Positions 47,250 to 61,330 are shown, numbered from the stretch's first letter. The stretch: DNA of 64,000 bases from Diadophis punctatus similis (GCA_023053685.1 JALIGW010000014.1:18383308-18447307), one strand, 5' to 3'. A program made the numbers and translations. Notes: a model not told the origin generated them from the sequence alone.

Positions 47250-47636
47250 TATTTATTTATTTATTATTAATTAACCAACCAACCAATGAATCAATCAATT
47301 AATTAATTAATTAAAATAATAAAATAAAATAAAATAAAATAATAAAATAATAAAATAAAATAATAAAATAATAAAATAATAAAATAATAAAATAAAATAA
47401 TAAAATAATAAAATAATAAAATAAAATAAAATAAAAAAATAAAATAAAATAAAATAATAAAATAAAATAAAATAATAAAATAATAAAATAAAATAAAATA
47501 AAATAAAATAAAATAATAAAATAAAATAAAATAAAATAAATAAATAAAATAAAATAATAAAATAAAATAAAATAATAAATAAAATAAAATAAATAATAAA
47601 ATAAAATAAAATAAAATAAAAATACAATAAATAAAA
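47250..47636. repeat. (AAAT)n/(AAAATA)n array
   Basis: About 390 bp of AAAT, AATAAA and AAATAAAAT units. The Tyr/Phe/Ile/Leu-rich minus frames are artefacts. Confidence 0.97.
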
Positions 47637-49376
47637 TCTCAGTGAAAGCAGAGTCTGGATGCAACAGAGCGCCCTGTATTCTGCACTTCTCTGTGTTAGA
47701 AATTGTAGAGAATATTTGTAGCTTGGGTTATAGATTTAGGCAGAGATTTGTTCTCCGAGCTTGTTGCTGGGCTCTTGGATGTTTCATCACCAAACTAGGT
47801 AACATCTTCAGCAGGGGTGTTTTTGGGTGAAGTGTCTTGTTCGTTTATATAGGTCCTAGAATATAGTTGGTTGGTCTTCTGACCGGTTGAGTCACAGGAC
47901 TGATTGAATCACAAGACTGGTCTCTGTGTGTATAAAATCTCATTTATTTATTTACAAATGTGAAAAATGCATAAATCACACACATAAAGTCTCATTCACA
48001 TTTTACACATGCATAAAGTCCAAAAAACCCTCATGTAATTATGCCTATATAAAATCCCATTTGGATTTAATGGACACTCTGATTTAATGGACATCTGTTA
48101 AATTGTGTAATACTGTGCGTGCAAGTGAATGCACAATTGTTAAAAAAAGTGCACAATTGTTAAATTGTGTAATACTGTGTAAGTTTTGGGGAAATTACGA
48201 GGGGGGCATTGTTGCTCTGTCTGCCATCTCGGTTCCTCCAAGAGATCTAACTGGCTACTGTAGAGACACAGTGCTGTGGCTGTAGACTTGGCCCAGGCTA
48301 ATTCTTCTTTAGTTATCAATCTCCAATAGCATTTATTAGCTTGGCATGGAAAAGCAATTATTATTATGCTGAAGAGGGCAACTGAAGTGTGAAAGGAGAC
48401 AAATTGTGCTCTGACCGCAGATCATTGGCTCTGCTCCCACATAACTGAATGGATACTCTTGATCTGGGCATTTGTCCTGAACACAATTCAGTCTTCCGAA
48501 GGGGAGGTGGGGTTATTTCCCCCCCTGCAAACAGGTCATCAAGTCAGCAGGTCATTCTCCATCAGCTGCAATGGGGCACATGTGTGCCCCAATAGTTCCC
48601 TTTTAGATAGTCTGCTGTCCTGGGCACAGCCAGCTTTCTGGGAGTTGAAGTCCACAAGTCTTAAAGTTGCCAAGGTTAGAGACCCCTGTCCTAGAGTGTC
48701 TTCTCAACTGACAACAATGAGTGTCCTTACAGAACAAACCCCATGCAAATAGAGGTTGTGTTCAGTGAGACGATGATGAAGCCAGGGCTGTCACTAGCCC
48801 TTTATGGACCCAGGGTGGGCAGTGAATTTTCTGATGTCACCTTATCCTTTGGAAAACTACATTCAGGTGATTGAGGATACTTCTCAGACTTTAGGAACCT
48901 TACTGCAGAAATTTCACCCACTGCTCGGTTGGACAAAAACTGATACACAACAGTATTGAGGTCCTTGATGTTCTCTAAGCTTGGTTGTGTTCTTGCAGAC
49001 ATTTCCTTACCCAACTAGGTAACATCACCAGTGCTATTGAGTGTGAGGTTTGCTATCTGTTTATATGTCAGAGGTTTGTCCTCTCAGTCTAGGGATTGAA
49101 ACAGCTGGGAATAGATTTGCAGAAGTGTGAAGAGGAGCAACACGGTGGGCAGGAGAACAAGAAGACCAAGCTCTCATCAGTGAGCTTGTAATTCTGCTAG
49201 AAATACCGAATCTAGGATTGGCATGACCTTTTTCTAGCCTCCTGTTCAAAATCTGACTTTGACAGATGGCTGTTGCTAATTTCTGCTGAAATATTTCTCA
49301 TGAAAGATAGTCACTATTTTCTGGATTAACAGTCTGGCCATCAGAGTGACAGGCAGCTTCTTCTAAGGCAGAGCTG
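47637..49376. other. Non-coding, with repeat fragments
   Basis: P-type fragments at about 47755-47815 and 48950-49050, and a C-family right arm at about 48635-48690 ('ggagttgaagtccacaagtc'). A direct repeat of 'caattgttaaattgtgtaat'-like sequence lies near 48090-48180. No exon seen. Confidence 0.55.
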
Positions 49377-49660
49377 AGCAACTATTGCAGTTTTATGACC
49401 TGTGAAGTTCAGGTCCCAGACCTCCTGAGCCAGTATGGGTGGCTCAGGAATTCTGGGAATTGAAGTCCATTCTTCTTCTTGTGCCATATCCGTCATCGGA
49501 TGTTGGCGATCCTATGATTGAAGTCCATAGGTCACAAAAAAGTCCATAGGTCACAAAACCCTATGATTGAAGTCCATAGGTCACAAAATTGAGCTTGTAA
49601 AGTTGCCATTGTTGCAGGTCATAAAGTTGCCATTGTTGCCCACCCCGTTCTAAGGCATGG
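49377..49660. repeat. C-family remnant with local tandem duplication
   Basis: A decayed C element (49380-49475) is followed by three copies of 'gaagtccataggtcacaaaa' with variants, and two of 'aaagttgccattgttgc'. Confidence 0.65.
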
Positions 49661-49974
49661 TGACTAGCCCATGACCCATAGGCCACAATTGCTTTTGAGC
49701 AGCCATGGGTGATGCTCAAAACATCCATTGGGCTTGTAAATCATCCCTATGCTGGTTTCATTGGGGGGGGGGAGAGAGGCAGGTGTTTAAGGGGCAAAAT
49801 GAGGGCCTTCAACCTTGCGAAGGCCTTAGGCACCCATTTAATCTCTTAAGTATTTTCCACCTTCATCGCTCTTCACAAACTGGATATTTTTTCAGAAGTG
49901 GGTGTTAACAGGGAAATTGGTGCTTTGTCCTAATTAGTGGAACTTAAGGGACCATTTTGGCCTCTTCAGACTTA
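49661..49974. other. No gene seen
   Basis: Non-coding sequence with a G9 run at about 49765. Confidence 0.5.
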
Positions 49975-50100
49975 AGGCTGCCATATCTGGGCTGCAGAAA
50001 TCAAAACCACCAGCAGAGGGCGGAAAATAGTTAAAGTCTTTGGCATCTTTCTGCTGCCATCTAGTGGTCACATTTGGTTTTGCAGTCCAGATATGGTTCC
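49975..50100. mobile_element. Short fold-back MITE-like repeat
   Basis: Inverted arms 'gccatatctgggctgcagaa' and 'ttttgcagtccagatatggt' enclose 'ctgccatctagtggtcac', a block found in dispersed vertebrate repeats. Superfamily unknown. Confidence 0.55.
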
Positions 50101-50434
50101 CCTCTCCAAACTTGCAAAAAGGATTCAACAACCTATTTTAACAGTACAAGTATAGTCTGAAATGTAACAGTGTCCTGTTTAGTATTAGAGTTAAATCCTG
50201 ACTTACCTTGGAGTAGATCTATTTAAATAATTGGGAGGAGTTAGTGTGACTACATTTAAGAAAACTTTCTGGCATAATGTACATTTCTCCAATTTTTTGC
50301 TATTTTTATGGGTCAGGCACACATGCAACATGCACAGAAATACACAGCAAACTCTGTATATCATCTGTGCTATTTGCTGTTTGCTGTTTGGCAAATTGCT
50401 TGGAGGCAGAGGCCTTTTTTCCTTGTTTTCCTCC

Positions 50435-50495
50435 CCCCAAACTAAGGTGCGTCTTATACTCCGGTGCGTCTTATACTCCGAAAAATACGGTGTGT

Positions 50496-50531
<36 letters not shown>

Positions 50532-50551
50532 GTGTATATCAGCAAAAAATG

Positions 50552-50608
<57 letters not shown>
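50435..50608. repeat. Transposon terminus and (TG)n/(AC)n/(TA)n repeats
   Basis: 50438-50491 holds two tandem 'ggtgcgtcttatactccg' blocks and ends 'gaaaaatacgg', one terminus of a known-looking reptile DNA transposon. It is followed by TG (50492-50535), AC (50552-50599) and TA runs. Confidence 0.75.
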
Positions 50609-50610
<2 letters not shown>

Positions 50611-50611
<1 letters not shown>

Positions 50612-51086
50612 GCAGTCCATGACTTATGACCCCAATTGAGCCTCAAAATTCTGTTGCTAAGTGAGACATTTGTTAAGTGAGTTTTGCACCATTTTACAAC
50701 TTTCCTTGCCACATTTGTTAAGTGAATAACTGTAGTTGTTAAATTAGGAACACTGTCATTAAATGAATCTGGCTTCCCCATTGACTTCCGGAAGTTGGCA
50801 AACGGGCCATTTCCAGTCTCCGGAGGGCCTCCAGGGGCGTGGGGAAGGCCGTTTTTGCCCTCCCCAGACTCTTAGATCGGCTCTGGAGCTTGGGAGAGCA
50901 AAAAACAGGCCTTCCCCACCCCCTCCGGAGGCTGGAAACAACCTGTTTCCCGACTCCCAGTGGGCCCAGAAGGCCCGAAAATCAGCTGGCTGACACACGC
51001 ATGCACGCTGGACCTGAGCTCGCGTGCCCACCGATATGACTCCACATGCCACTTGTGGCATGCGTGCCATAGGTTTGCCATCACTG
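50611..51086. mobile_element. A-family fragment joined to F-family fragment F4
   Basis: An A terminus and body (50611-50784) run directly into the right part of an F element (50785-51086) ending 'ggtttgccatcactg'. The F left terminus is missing, so a deletion or recombination joined them. Confidence 0.75.
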
Positions 51087-51151
51087 GTATAGTCTCCTGC
51101 CTGAACGGGTTGGGCTAGAAGGTCTCTTCCAACTCTGTTATTCTATTAAGA

Positions 51152-51257
51152 CAGAGGTCTTCAAACTTGGCAACTTTAAGGCTTGTGGACTTCAACTCCA
51201 AGAATTCTGGGAGTTGAAGTCCACAAGTCTTAAAGTTGCCAAGTTTGGGGACCCCTG
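51152..51257. mobile_element. C-family palindromic MITE, compact
   Basis: Arms CAGAGGTCTTCAAACTTGGC and complement with almost no loop; CR1 tail fragments lie on both sides. Confidence 0.85.
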
Positions 51258-51295
51258 GTATAGAGTCTCCTGCCTGAACAGGGATTGGGCTAGAA

Positions 51296-52260
51296 CCGTG
51301 ATGGTGAACCTATGGCACACGTGCCACAGGTGGCATGCGGAGCCATATCTGAGGGCACGCAAGGCGTTGCCCTGTGTCAGCTCCAGCGAGCATGTGCGCG
51401 CTGGCCAGCTGATTTTTGGCCTTCCGGAGGGCAGGGGGAGGTCGTTTTCGCCTTCCCCAGGCTTTAGGAAAGCGTCCGGAGCCTGTGGATGGCGAAAAAT
51501 GGACCAACGACCCAACTGGAAGTTCGGAAACGAACATCCGGTTGAGCCGTTGGGCCGTTTTTCACCCTCCCCAGGCTTCAGGATCCTGAAGCCTGGGGAC
51601 AGTAAAAAGCTGCCCAACTGCTCAACTGGAAGTTTGTTTCCGAACTTCCGATTGGGTCCGTTTTTCGCCATCCACAGGCTCCAGAGGCTTTCCTGAAGCC
51701 TGGGGAAGGCGAAAATGACCTCCTCCCCCCAGGGGTGGGTTCCTACCGGTGCGGTCCAGTGCGCAGCTCTGGTAGGGACCCGCCGATTACGCAATTTGCG
51801 TGCGACTGCTCCGGTACCGTCTTCACCGGACAGTCGGCGCATTGCCATCTTTTTAAAAGAATTTTTCGGCTTTTTTGCTTCTGCGCATGCGTGGAAGCAA
51901 AATCTCGCCGAAATCTTGTGAGGGAACACGTGCACATGCGCGATTTCGGCAAGATTTTGCTTCTGCGCATGCGCAGAAGCAAAATCTCTCCAAAATCGCA
52001 CAAGAGGGCGCGCGCACATAGCGAGCGCACACGCGCACAAAATGTGGAGATACGTGCGCAGTGCACCGGTATCGGTAAGCAAGCAACCCGCCCCTGCTCC
52101 CTCCCATCCCTGTGTGCATGTGCGGGGGCAGTGCGGGGGGGGTTGTGCACAAATGCGCGGGGGAAGCGCATTGCATTATGGGTGTGGGCACACGTGTACG
52201 TGCTATCGCGTGTGCACGCACCCTTTTGGTACCCGAGCAAAAAAAGGTTTGCCATCACTG
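51296..52260. mobile_element. F-family hAT element F5 with nested E4
   Basis: The 965-bp element has the perfect 8-bp duplication ggctagaa at 51288-51295 and 52261-52268. Its left half is a fold-back of 'ggagcctgtggatggcgaaa' type. An E-family element (51730-52096) is nested inside. The 296-codon minus frame is spurious. Confidence 0.9.
51730..52096. mobile_element. E-family element E4, nested in F5
   Basis: Ends CAGGGGTGGGTTCCTACCGG and complement of CAGGGGCGGGTTGC. The flanks ctcccccc/ctccctcc are an imperfect duplication in a C-rich site. The middle has a fold-back with 'ttgcttctgcgcatgcg' on both arms, giving NRF1-type sites. Confidence 0.82.
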
Positions 52261-52268
52261 GGCTAGAA

Positions 52269-52959
52269 GGTCCCGTACAACTCTGTTATTCTATTAAGCC
52301 TTTAGGGAAGACTGCGTTCAGGGAGTGAGACAACAACCTCTCTCCAGCCCTTTGCACAGACCATCAATCAGCTTCCATCAGCAGTAGGAATGAAGCAGAT
52401 TGACATTAGATACAGGGATTTTTTCAAAGGTGGTGACCTGACTTGATTTTCTGCTATTGAAAAATCATTTGTCTTTCTGTTTTGCTTTCAAGCAATATCT
52501 CAGAATTTGTCATGGGCGAGGAGGAGGCATCTTTAAATGGATGGCCCTTTTGCATTTGTGTTTCCCGTTAAAATTTATGCTTGCTTCGCTTTCTTGGTTA
52601 TTCATTCCCTCAATTTTGTGTATGTGTCTCTCTGCATTTTTCCAATAAGGTGGCAGCTGCTTTGGAAATCCCCACTAGGAGAAGACAAGCATGATAAAAA
52701 CCTTCTCAATAAAGAAACAGGATGTCTTATCCAGAGAGGTTTTTTTAATGCCTTTGACTCCTGATGACTGCCTGGACCAGTCAGTGAGAACAATTAATCA
52801 GAATAGCAGAATAATAGAAGTCTGTAAGGGGCGTGCATAAGTGCACCAGTGTGCCTACCGTCCCTGTCCTACTGACCCCATTGTGTTCATGTCAATGTTT
52901 ATACTTATACCTGTTATCTCGTACATGTTTTGACAAACTAAATAAAATTAAATAAATAA
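52269..52959. other. No gene seen
   Basis: Mostly non-coding. A LINE tail fragment (about 52800-52965, 'gtaaggggcgtgcataagtg', then AAAT units) matches the 3' end at 21405-21545. Confidence 0.6.
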
Positions 52960-53870
52960 ATAAAATAGAAGGAACGTTGGAGGTCTTCCAGTCCAATCCC
53001 CTGTTCAAGCAGGAGACGCTACAGTATATACATTTCAGACAAATGACTGTTCAGTCTCTCCTTCAAAACCTCCAGTGATGGAGCACCCACAACTCCTGAA
53101 GGCAACTTCTGTTCCACTGGTTAGTTGTTCTCACTGTTAGGAAATTTCTCTTTAGTTCTAGGTTGCTTCTCTTCTTGATAAGTTTATATCTGTTACTTCT
53201 TATCCTGCCTTCTGGTGCTTTGGAAAATAAGTTGAGCACCTCTTCTTTGTGGCAGCCCCTCAAATATTGGAACATTGCTATCATGTGCTCCCTAGTCCTG
53301 TGATGGCGCACCTATGGCACGCGTGCCAGAGGTAGCACGCAGAGTCCTCTCTGCTGGCATGTGTGCCGCTGCCCCAGATCAGATCTCCGTGGCGTTTCTT
53401 TTGTGAGCTTCTGTTTCCCTGCAAACGACGAAACAGAAGCTCATGAAAGAAAAAGATCTTACCTCTTGCTGTGCTGCCGGCGTTGGGATGCCCCGCCTCC
53501 CGCCGGCCAGCTGGTCTTTGGGTCTCTGCTGCGCATGTGCATATGCGCACATATGCGCACATGCGCATGCTTGCACATATGCCCACATACGCACACTCGC
53601 ACATATGCCCACATGCCCACACTCACACATATGCGCACATGTGCACGCTCGCACATGTCCGTGCATGCATGCATTTACTTGCACGCGTGTGCACCTTTCA
53701 GTTTGGGCATGCGCGTTTGGGCATGCAAAAAGGTTTGCCATTACTGCCCTAGTCCTTCTTTCCACTAGACTAGACATACCCAGTTCCTGCAACCGTTCTT
53801 CATATGTTTTAGCCTCCAGCCCTCTAATCATCTTTGTTGCTCTTCTCTGCACTCTTTCCAGAATGGGGAA
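52960..53870 (-). mobile_element. CR1 LINE 3' region split by F6
   Basis: The minus-strand CR1 covers 52960-53297 and resumes at 53747-53870 with CR1-type VQRRATKMIRGLEAKTYEER. The F6 insertion separates them. Confidence 0.88.
53298..53746. mobile_element. F-family hAT MITE, copy F6
   Basis: 449 bp with the perfect duplication ccctagtc at 53290-53297 and 53747-53754. The centre is a (CACATATGCG)-like run that yields Cys/His/Ala-rich artefact frames. Confidence 0.92.
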
Positions 53871-53884
53871 AAAAAGGAGTGGAA

Positions 53885-54060
53885 AAGCTGTACAATGCAA
53901 CAGCTGCCTCCAAGAGTTGTGGGTGCTCCATTGCTGAAAGTCTTCAAGAAAAGATTGGGCAGCCTTTTGTCTGGGATGTGATAAGGTCTCCTGCCTTGGG
54001 CAGGGCGTTGGCTAGAAGATCTGTAACGTCCCGTCCGTCCCTGTGATTCTATGATCTCCC
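53885..54060 (+). mobile_element. CR1 LINE 3' end
   Basis: Starts 'caacagctgcctccaagagt' and ends 'gtgattctatgatctccc', the classical CR1 terminal ATTCTATGAT repeat. Confidence 0.85.
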
Positions 54061-54906
54061 AGTTTTTAGTCTGGTGCCTTAACCAGTACACCAAACTAGC
54101 TCTCCTTATCCGGAATAATACCAGTTAAATAGCCTGGTTCAATCAAAATGAAATTGTAAAGTAATCTTCCCAAACCCAGAGCTCTTCATATCTGGGCAAA
54201 CTACAGCCTCGAGCATGGTGCAGATTGTTATACAGTGAGTGGGTGGCCCCATAGGTGCTGGGAGGCAACACAGCTTTTGTTTAAATTGGTATTGGGATCC
54301 TTTACACGAATGCCAAAATGCCTATACAGATTTTCTTTAAAAGCCTCTCAGTACTCTTGTAGGATTCCTAGCACTTCAGATTACTGGTTTAAATGCTACT
54401 CATGCCTGCATTTGATTTTCCAAGAGAAACTGGCATGCCATGATAGGATTTATGTCATTTTGTATGCTTTTTAAACTTAGTATGTTTAACACCCAGCCAG
54501 TGTGATTTGTAGATGTTGTGTTATGGCTTAATACTATATATAAACTGGGCCGCTGTGACTTCTTCAAGGCACCATTAAAGTAAACACGGTTTAGTGGGAT
54601 AAATTCACACTAAAGTGAATTTAGTGAGTCCAGATAAATTCCACCCTGTCTCCACAGCAGTGTGACCCGGTCTTCTGTTTGCCTGGTGTTCTGGCAGTCC
54701 TTCAATTTTTAGGAAAAAAGGGTGCTGGTTCTATCAACATTTATCACCTCATTTAGTGAACTTCTTTTTAGGGGCCATATTTATTTAGAGGAATAAGAAT
54801 AGAGGGCCATAATCAGCAGTTATTTTCTGATTTTGAAAACAGATGCTGGAGCAGATTCTGCTAAGATCTGGTAGAAATCAAGACTTGAATATGGATTTTA
54901 TATATA
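54061..54906. other. No gene seen
   Basis: AT-leaning non-coding sequence with one featureless 79-codon frame (54235-54474). Confidence 0.5.
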
Positions 54907-55125
54907 TACCTGGGTTTACCCCAAAATAAGACTGGGTTGTATTTTCTTTTAGGCTCCAAAATAAGTACTATGGCTTATTTTCAGGGGATGCATTACTTTT
55001 TCCCCATGTACCGGAGGCCCACTTCTGCTTGGCTGCAGCGGGGCAGGAGGCCATGCGGCAGACCAGTGCTGTCGCCACAAGGTGGGTGGGGGTGGAGCTA
55101 CCCCACGTACCCCACACCAGCTTAC

Positions 55126-55246
55126 CTCAGGGCCCCTGCAGCCAGGCCACCCACCCAACCATACATTTGCCTCGCGGCAGCAGCTTCAACAGCCCTGTCC
55201 AGCAGGACCCCACATGGCCGCTGGCCCACTTCTTCTGCTTGCTCAT
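55126..55246 (-). pseudogene. Exon-like module in J2, minus copy
   Basis: An ATG at 55246 in an ideal context (GCGGCC before it) opens MSKQKKWASGHVGSCW. It runs to the donor GAG|GTAAGC at 55126, but the frame hits a stop just before the donor, unlike the plus copy. Source gene unknown. Confidence 0.4.
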
Positions 55247-55436
55247 GGCCGCAACAGAGAAGGAGGTTGAGCGACACACCAGTACCACTGCCATGAGGTG
55301 AAGCGGGGTGTATGTGTGGAGCTGCCCCACGCACCCTGCGTTGGCTTACCTCAGGGCCCCCACAGCCAGGCCATCCACGCCTCGCCTCACAGCTGCTGCA
55401 CCACCACGCTGCTCGGCCTCCTGCTCGGTTGTGGCT

Positions 55437-55555
55437 GCAAGCAAGCAGAAGAAGTGGGCCAGTGGCCACATGGGCTCCTGCTGCACATGGCTGCCAGTGC
55501 TGCTGCTGCGGGGCAGGTGTTGGGGCGTGGATGGTCTGGCTGCAGGGGCCCTGAG
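55437..55555 (+). pseudogene. Exon-like module in J2, plus copy
   Basis: The homologous module reads ASKQKKWASGHMGSCCTWLP, continues VLLLRGRCWGVDGLAAGAL, and stays open to the donor GAG|GTAAGC at 55555. The ATG of the minus copy is a GCA-AGC junction here. The hydrophobic stretch looks like a signal sequence. Confidence 0.4.
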
Positions 55556-55757
55556 GTAAGCCAATGCGGGGTGCGTGGGGCAGCTCCACCCCCCTCGCCT
55601 CGTGGCCATGGCACCACGAGCAACCAGATGGAATGGGTGGCCGGCTGCGCAGGCTCTTTAGTAGGGCTTATTTTGGAGGTAGCGCTTATATTTGGCGCAA
55701 GCATAAAAAACTTGCTAGGTCTTATTTTTGGATGGGTCTTATTTTCGGTGAAACGGT

Positions 55758-55942
<185 letters not shown>

Positions 55943-56152
55943 AGACCTCCATCTTCCTAGCCTTCCATAAGGCTTTGGAGACCTGGTTTTCCCCCAAATC
56001 AGTGGAAGAACATTAGAATAATAACACATGCTTGACTTGGCACCAGGTCTTTGTTGCTTTTAATGTTTTAATGGGTTTGGTTTTATATTTTTAATGCTCT
56101 TTGATTGGGAGCCTCCCAGAATTGGTTGAAAGATGGGCAGCTATATAAATGG

Positions 56153-56218
56153 AACGAACGAATGAATGAATGAATGAATGAATGAATGAATGAATGAATG
56201 AATGAATGAATGAACGAT
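56153..56218. repeat. (GAAT)n microsatellite
   Basis: About 60 bp of GAAT units with GAAC at both ends. Confidence 0.95.
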
Positions 56219-57409
56219 ATTATTCCCCTCCTGATTACTGAAGTGGGACAATCAATATTTGCAGGGAAGGGCAACCCTTGGATTTTTCTGAGCACAGCAG
56301 CTTCCTCCTCTTTGTCTCTGGATGGAGGGTAACAGCCTGTAGAGCACCTGCTAGGAGATAAGAGGGCATCCTGGTTCCAGGAGCAGTAGAGACTTGTAGG
56401 CAGAGCTTTCAGCCAGAAAGGGAGGAGATTCATGGGGAGCATCATCTTTCTTCTCCTGACAGTCAGCATCTTCTCCCACATCCTTAGCTCTGAAACGTGC
56501 CGTCAACCTTGTTTTCCTCTCTAAATGTTTAGCAATCTAAAACCTCCAGACTGTGGACAATCATAAACTCAAAGAAACCCTTTGACTTGTTTGTCTTGTA
56601 GGCTTGTGAAATACGTCCTTGAATCTGTCACCTAGTTTCTTTCAAGTTGCAGGCTATTGAATAGAACCATTCTCCCTGTGTGAGAAACCTCCTCCACCTC
56701 CACCTCCTTCTCCTCCTCTTTATATTTTGTTCTGGTATCCTTAAACCCAGATGTTCTCTAAGTAGCCTGCTGGATCTTTCTAACGGAAAGGCAGCATCCC
56801 AGTAGTTGAAATAGTTAACATATCTCTTAATCTGAGGGAGATTAAATATGAAGGGAGTATGAGATACTAGAAAAATATTACAGTACTAGAATATTTGGAC
56901 TTCTATTTTCCAAAATATTGGCATCTGTGGGTACAAGAATGTAAAGTTTTCTCCCACCTGATCTGCTTCTTTGATTTATTTGCTTGTTTGCATCAAAGGC
57001 ATCTAACTTGCCTTCCTATTAAATCCAAACAAAGCAAAACAAATCAGTGATATGACAAACACTTCCTATCAAGACTTCAAGCTTCAAAAGATGCCAACCA
57101 CATTTACAAGTATAAATTGTCTGCAATGTTGCAACAACAAAATGGAAACAAAACAGCAATGTGAGCATTGCAGAGCCATTTGAAAACAGGTGGCTTTTCA
57201 AAGCTGTTTTAAATGCCACCAGCAAAAGGAGCCCACGCAGGTCCCTTGGGAGGGCAGGTGTTACATCCACCACTCAGCCATCCTTGGTCTCTCCAGGCAG
57301 GGGCCCTCCTGGGAAGGTCATCTTCCTTTTGCTTTTTCAGCTAATCTTCCAAATAAGGGATGTCCAACCTTGGCAACTTTAAGACCTTTGGACTTAAGAC
57401 CTGTAGTCC
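56219..57409. other. Non-coding, possible old LINE remnant
   Basis: The stretch 57170-57310 ('gaaaacaggtggcttttcaa') resembles the 3' region of an old LINE, and a C-family left arm lies at about 57358-57400. No exon that I can support. Confidence 0.5.
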
Positions 57410-57975
57410 TGGGTTGCATTAACAGAGGGATAGACTCAAGGCCCTGTGGAGTGTTAGTATTGCTTTATAAGACCTTAGTAATAAGACCACACTTAGAATA
57501 CTGCATGCAGTTTTGGTCACCATGATATAAAAAAGACGTTGAGACTCCAGAAAGAGTGCAGAGAAGAGCAACAAAGATGATTAGGGGACTGGAGGCTAAA
57601 ACATATGAAGAACAGTAGCAGGAATTGGGTGATGGGTATGTCTAGTGAAAAAAAAAGGCCTAGGGGTGATATGATAGCAGTGGTCTAATATTTGAGGGAC
57701 TGCTGAAGAGGAGCTCAGCCTATTCTCCAAGGCACCAGAAGGAATGGATGGAAACCAATGAAGGAGAGAAGCAACCTAGAATTAAGGAGAAATTTCCTGA
57801 CAGTGAGAACAATCAACCAGTGGAACGCCTTGCCTCCAGAAGTTCTGGGTGCTCCATCACTGAAGGCGTTTAAGAAGAGACTGGGACAGCCATTTATCTG
57901 AAATGGTATGGGGTCTCCTGCTCAAACGGGGTTGGGCTAGAGACCTCCTAAGTTCCTTCCAAATCTGTTATTGTG
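57410..57975 (+). mobile_element. CR1 LINE 3' region
   Basis: Begins with CR1-like GCINRGIDSRPCGVL and KTLVIRPHLEYCMQFWSP, and continues through frameshifts to the standard 3' end. Confidence 0.88.
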
Positions 57976-57984
57976 TTATTCTGT

Positions 57985-58120
57985 TAACTTTCAGAATTCC
58001 TAGACTAGCATGGGAGTTGAAGTCCACAAAGTTGTCAACTTTCCTTCCTCTAAGCCAGGGGTCTCCAAACGTGGCTGGCTGCGGAATTCTGGGAAGTCTT
58101 AAAGTTGCCAAGGTTGGACA
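57985..58120. mobile_element. C-family MITE, decayed
   Basis: Two partial arms ('gggagttgaagtccacaaag', 'ctgggaagtcttaaagttgc') in disturbed order. Confidence 0.6.
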
Positions 58121-58673
58121 TAACCAATCACCAACATCCAAGCTAAATAACACACAAGATTTTTTTGGTGTGTGTGTGTGTGACATGTGGTCCATCAAAA
58201 ATTATAGCCAATAATATCTGATTCTTTGGCAGAGATTGGACCTTCTGCATATGATTTACCATGGAGTTACGGTTGGAGAAGATTGCAGGCCATTCACTCA
58301 TGCCAGCAGAATTTTAATGAGTAGGGAAAGCAACCTTAACCGTTCCATATGTCTTTGCCTTGGCAGAAAATTTAATCTTTGTTCTGGCGCATGAAGAGGA
58401 ATCCCAAATTATAACAGGTCTCTTCTGTCTTTAATCATTCATCAAATGTCTTTCTTGCCTTTCCTCCTATCCCCCTGAGGACTCAGGCTGGCTGCTGAAA
58501 AAGCACAAAGTAGAAAGATATAAGGGAATTGTTTGAAAGGAACAAATTAGAGCCATACGCCAGCCATACGCTCAGCAGCGAGAACTAAATAATGGCACCC
58601 AGCAAATTCAAACTTAGCTCAGATGCATTAGCTTCCATCTTGGTCTTGAATGTCTTTGTCCGTCTATGGAAAT
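58121..58673. other. No gene seen
   Basis: Non-coding sequence with a short TG run near 58170. Confidence 0.5.
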
Positions 58674-58925
58674 ACAGATAGCCCTTGACTTATGACCACA
58701 ATTGAGCCCAAAATTTCTATTGCTAAGCGAGATAGTTGTTAAGTGAGTTTTACGGCTTTTGCCCCATTTTACAATCTTGCTTGCAACAGTTGTTAAGTGA
58801 ATTTGTTAACCCAAACTAGTAACATCTCCAGTGCTATCAATGCAGCACTGAGGATGTTACCTAGTTTGGTAATGAAATGTCTGCTAGAAAAGAACCAAGC
58901 TCAGAGAGCACCAAGGACCCCTCAA
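58674..58925. mobile_element. A-family fragment followed by P-type fold-back
   Basis: An A terminus and body (58674-58808) are cut by P-type sequence (58808-58925) whose inverted blocks are 'taacatctccagtgct' and 'agcactgaggatgtta'. Confidence 0.7.
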
Positions 58926-59149
58926 AATAAATAGTGTTGCTGGGATGTTCCTGGGAGGACTGAGCAAAGGATGCCAGGAGGCTGCATCAAGAGTCCATAC
59001 TGGACTCTCCAGCAGGGTCACCCAAGACACAAAGTTCTACCCAGCTAAAGCAAGCAGACACTTGTATTGGCCAGTAGAGATGCCAGAAGGTGCTGGAACT
59101 GGAGGGTCACTTTAGGGACAATGGAAGGGCATCATTTCATACTGCGTGG

Positions 59150-59600
59150 GAATAAAAACTCCTTCTCCACTCCTGTTTTACCAAGAAATGCCAGAGATTC
59201 CCTGTGTTCAGTCCCTAGTCATCTCATAGCTGGGATACTGTAACATGCTCTAAATGGGGCTACCCTTGAAGAACATTGGAAGCTACAACTGGTGCAGAGT
59301 GTGGCAGCATGGATAGTTTTGGGGGCCCCCAGAATGGCATGGGTCCAGGTTACTTGAGGGACCCTCTCACCCCACGGGGATTGGCCCGTCTCACCCGCGC
59401 TGGCAGAGGAGGTCTGCCGCAGATCCCGTCAGATGGATTATTCTGGCTGGCAGGGTCCAGGAAGAGGGCCTTCTTTGTGTTGGCTCCATCTCTCTGGAAC
59501 ATCTTGGCCCCTGATGTGAGGTTGGCCCCAACCCTCCTCTCTTTTTGCAAGAGCTAAAGACGTGACTTTATCAGTAGGTCAGCCTGGGGTCCCAGTGGGA
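59150..59600 (+). mobile_element. L2-like LINE, RT C-terminal fragment
   Basis: Plus-strand translation gives YLRDPLTPRGLARLTRAGRG and KRAFFVLAPSLWNILAPDVR, typical of the end of L2/Rex-type ORF2. Broken upstream. Confidence 0.72.
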
Positions 59601-59639
59601 GATCAGCCCAATGGCGGTGGTTGATTCAGTAATGACAGA

Positions 59640-61330
<1,691 letters not shown>

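Larger units (their letters stand above)
54907..55757. mobile_element. J-family DNA transposon J2 with exon-like modules
   Basis: The ends are inverted: 'accccaaaataagactggg' at the left, and 'gggtcttattttcggtg' at the right. TA-rich sequence flanks both sides. The 850-bp interior is GC-rich and consists of repeated modules in alternating orientation. Each module ends in GGGCCCTGAG|GTAAGC or a close variant, a near-ideal splice donor (minus-strand donors after 55126 and 55350; plus-strand donor after 55555). Confidence 0.8.

Noticed and set aside
51192..52082. 296-codon minus-strand frame
   Set aside because: It crosses an F element and a nested E element with fold-back sequence; no domain is visible and the frame follows the repeat structure.
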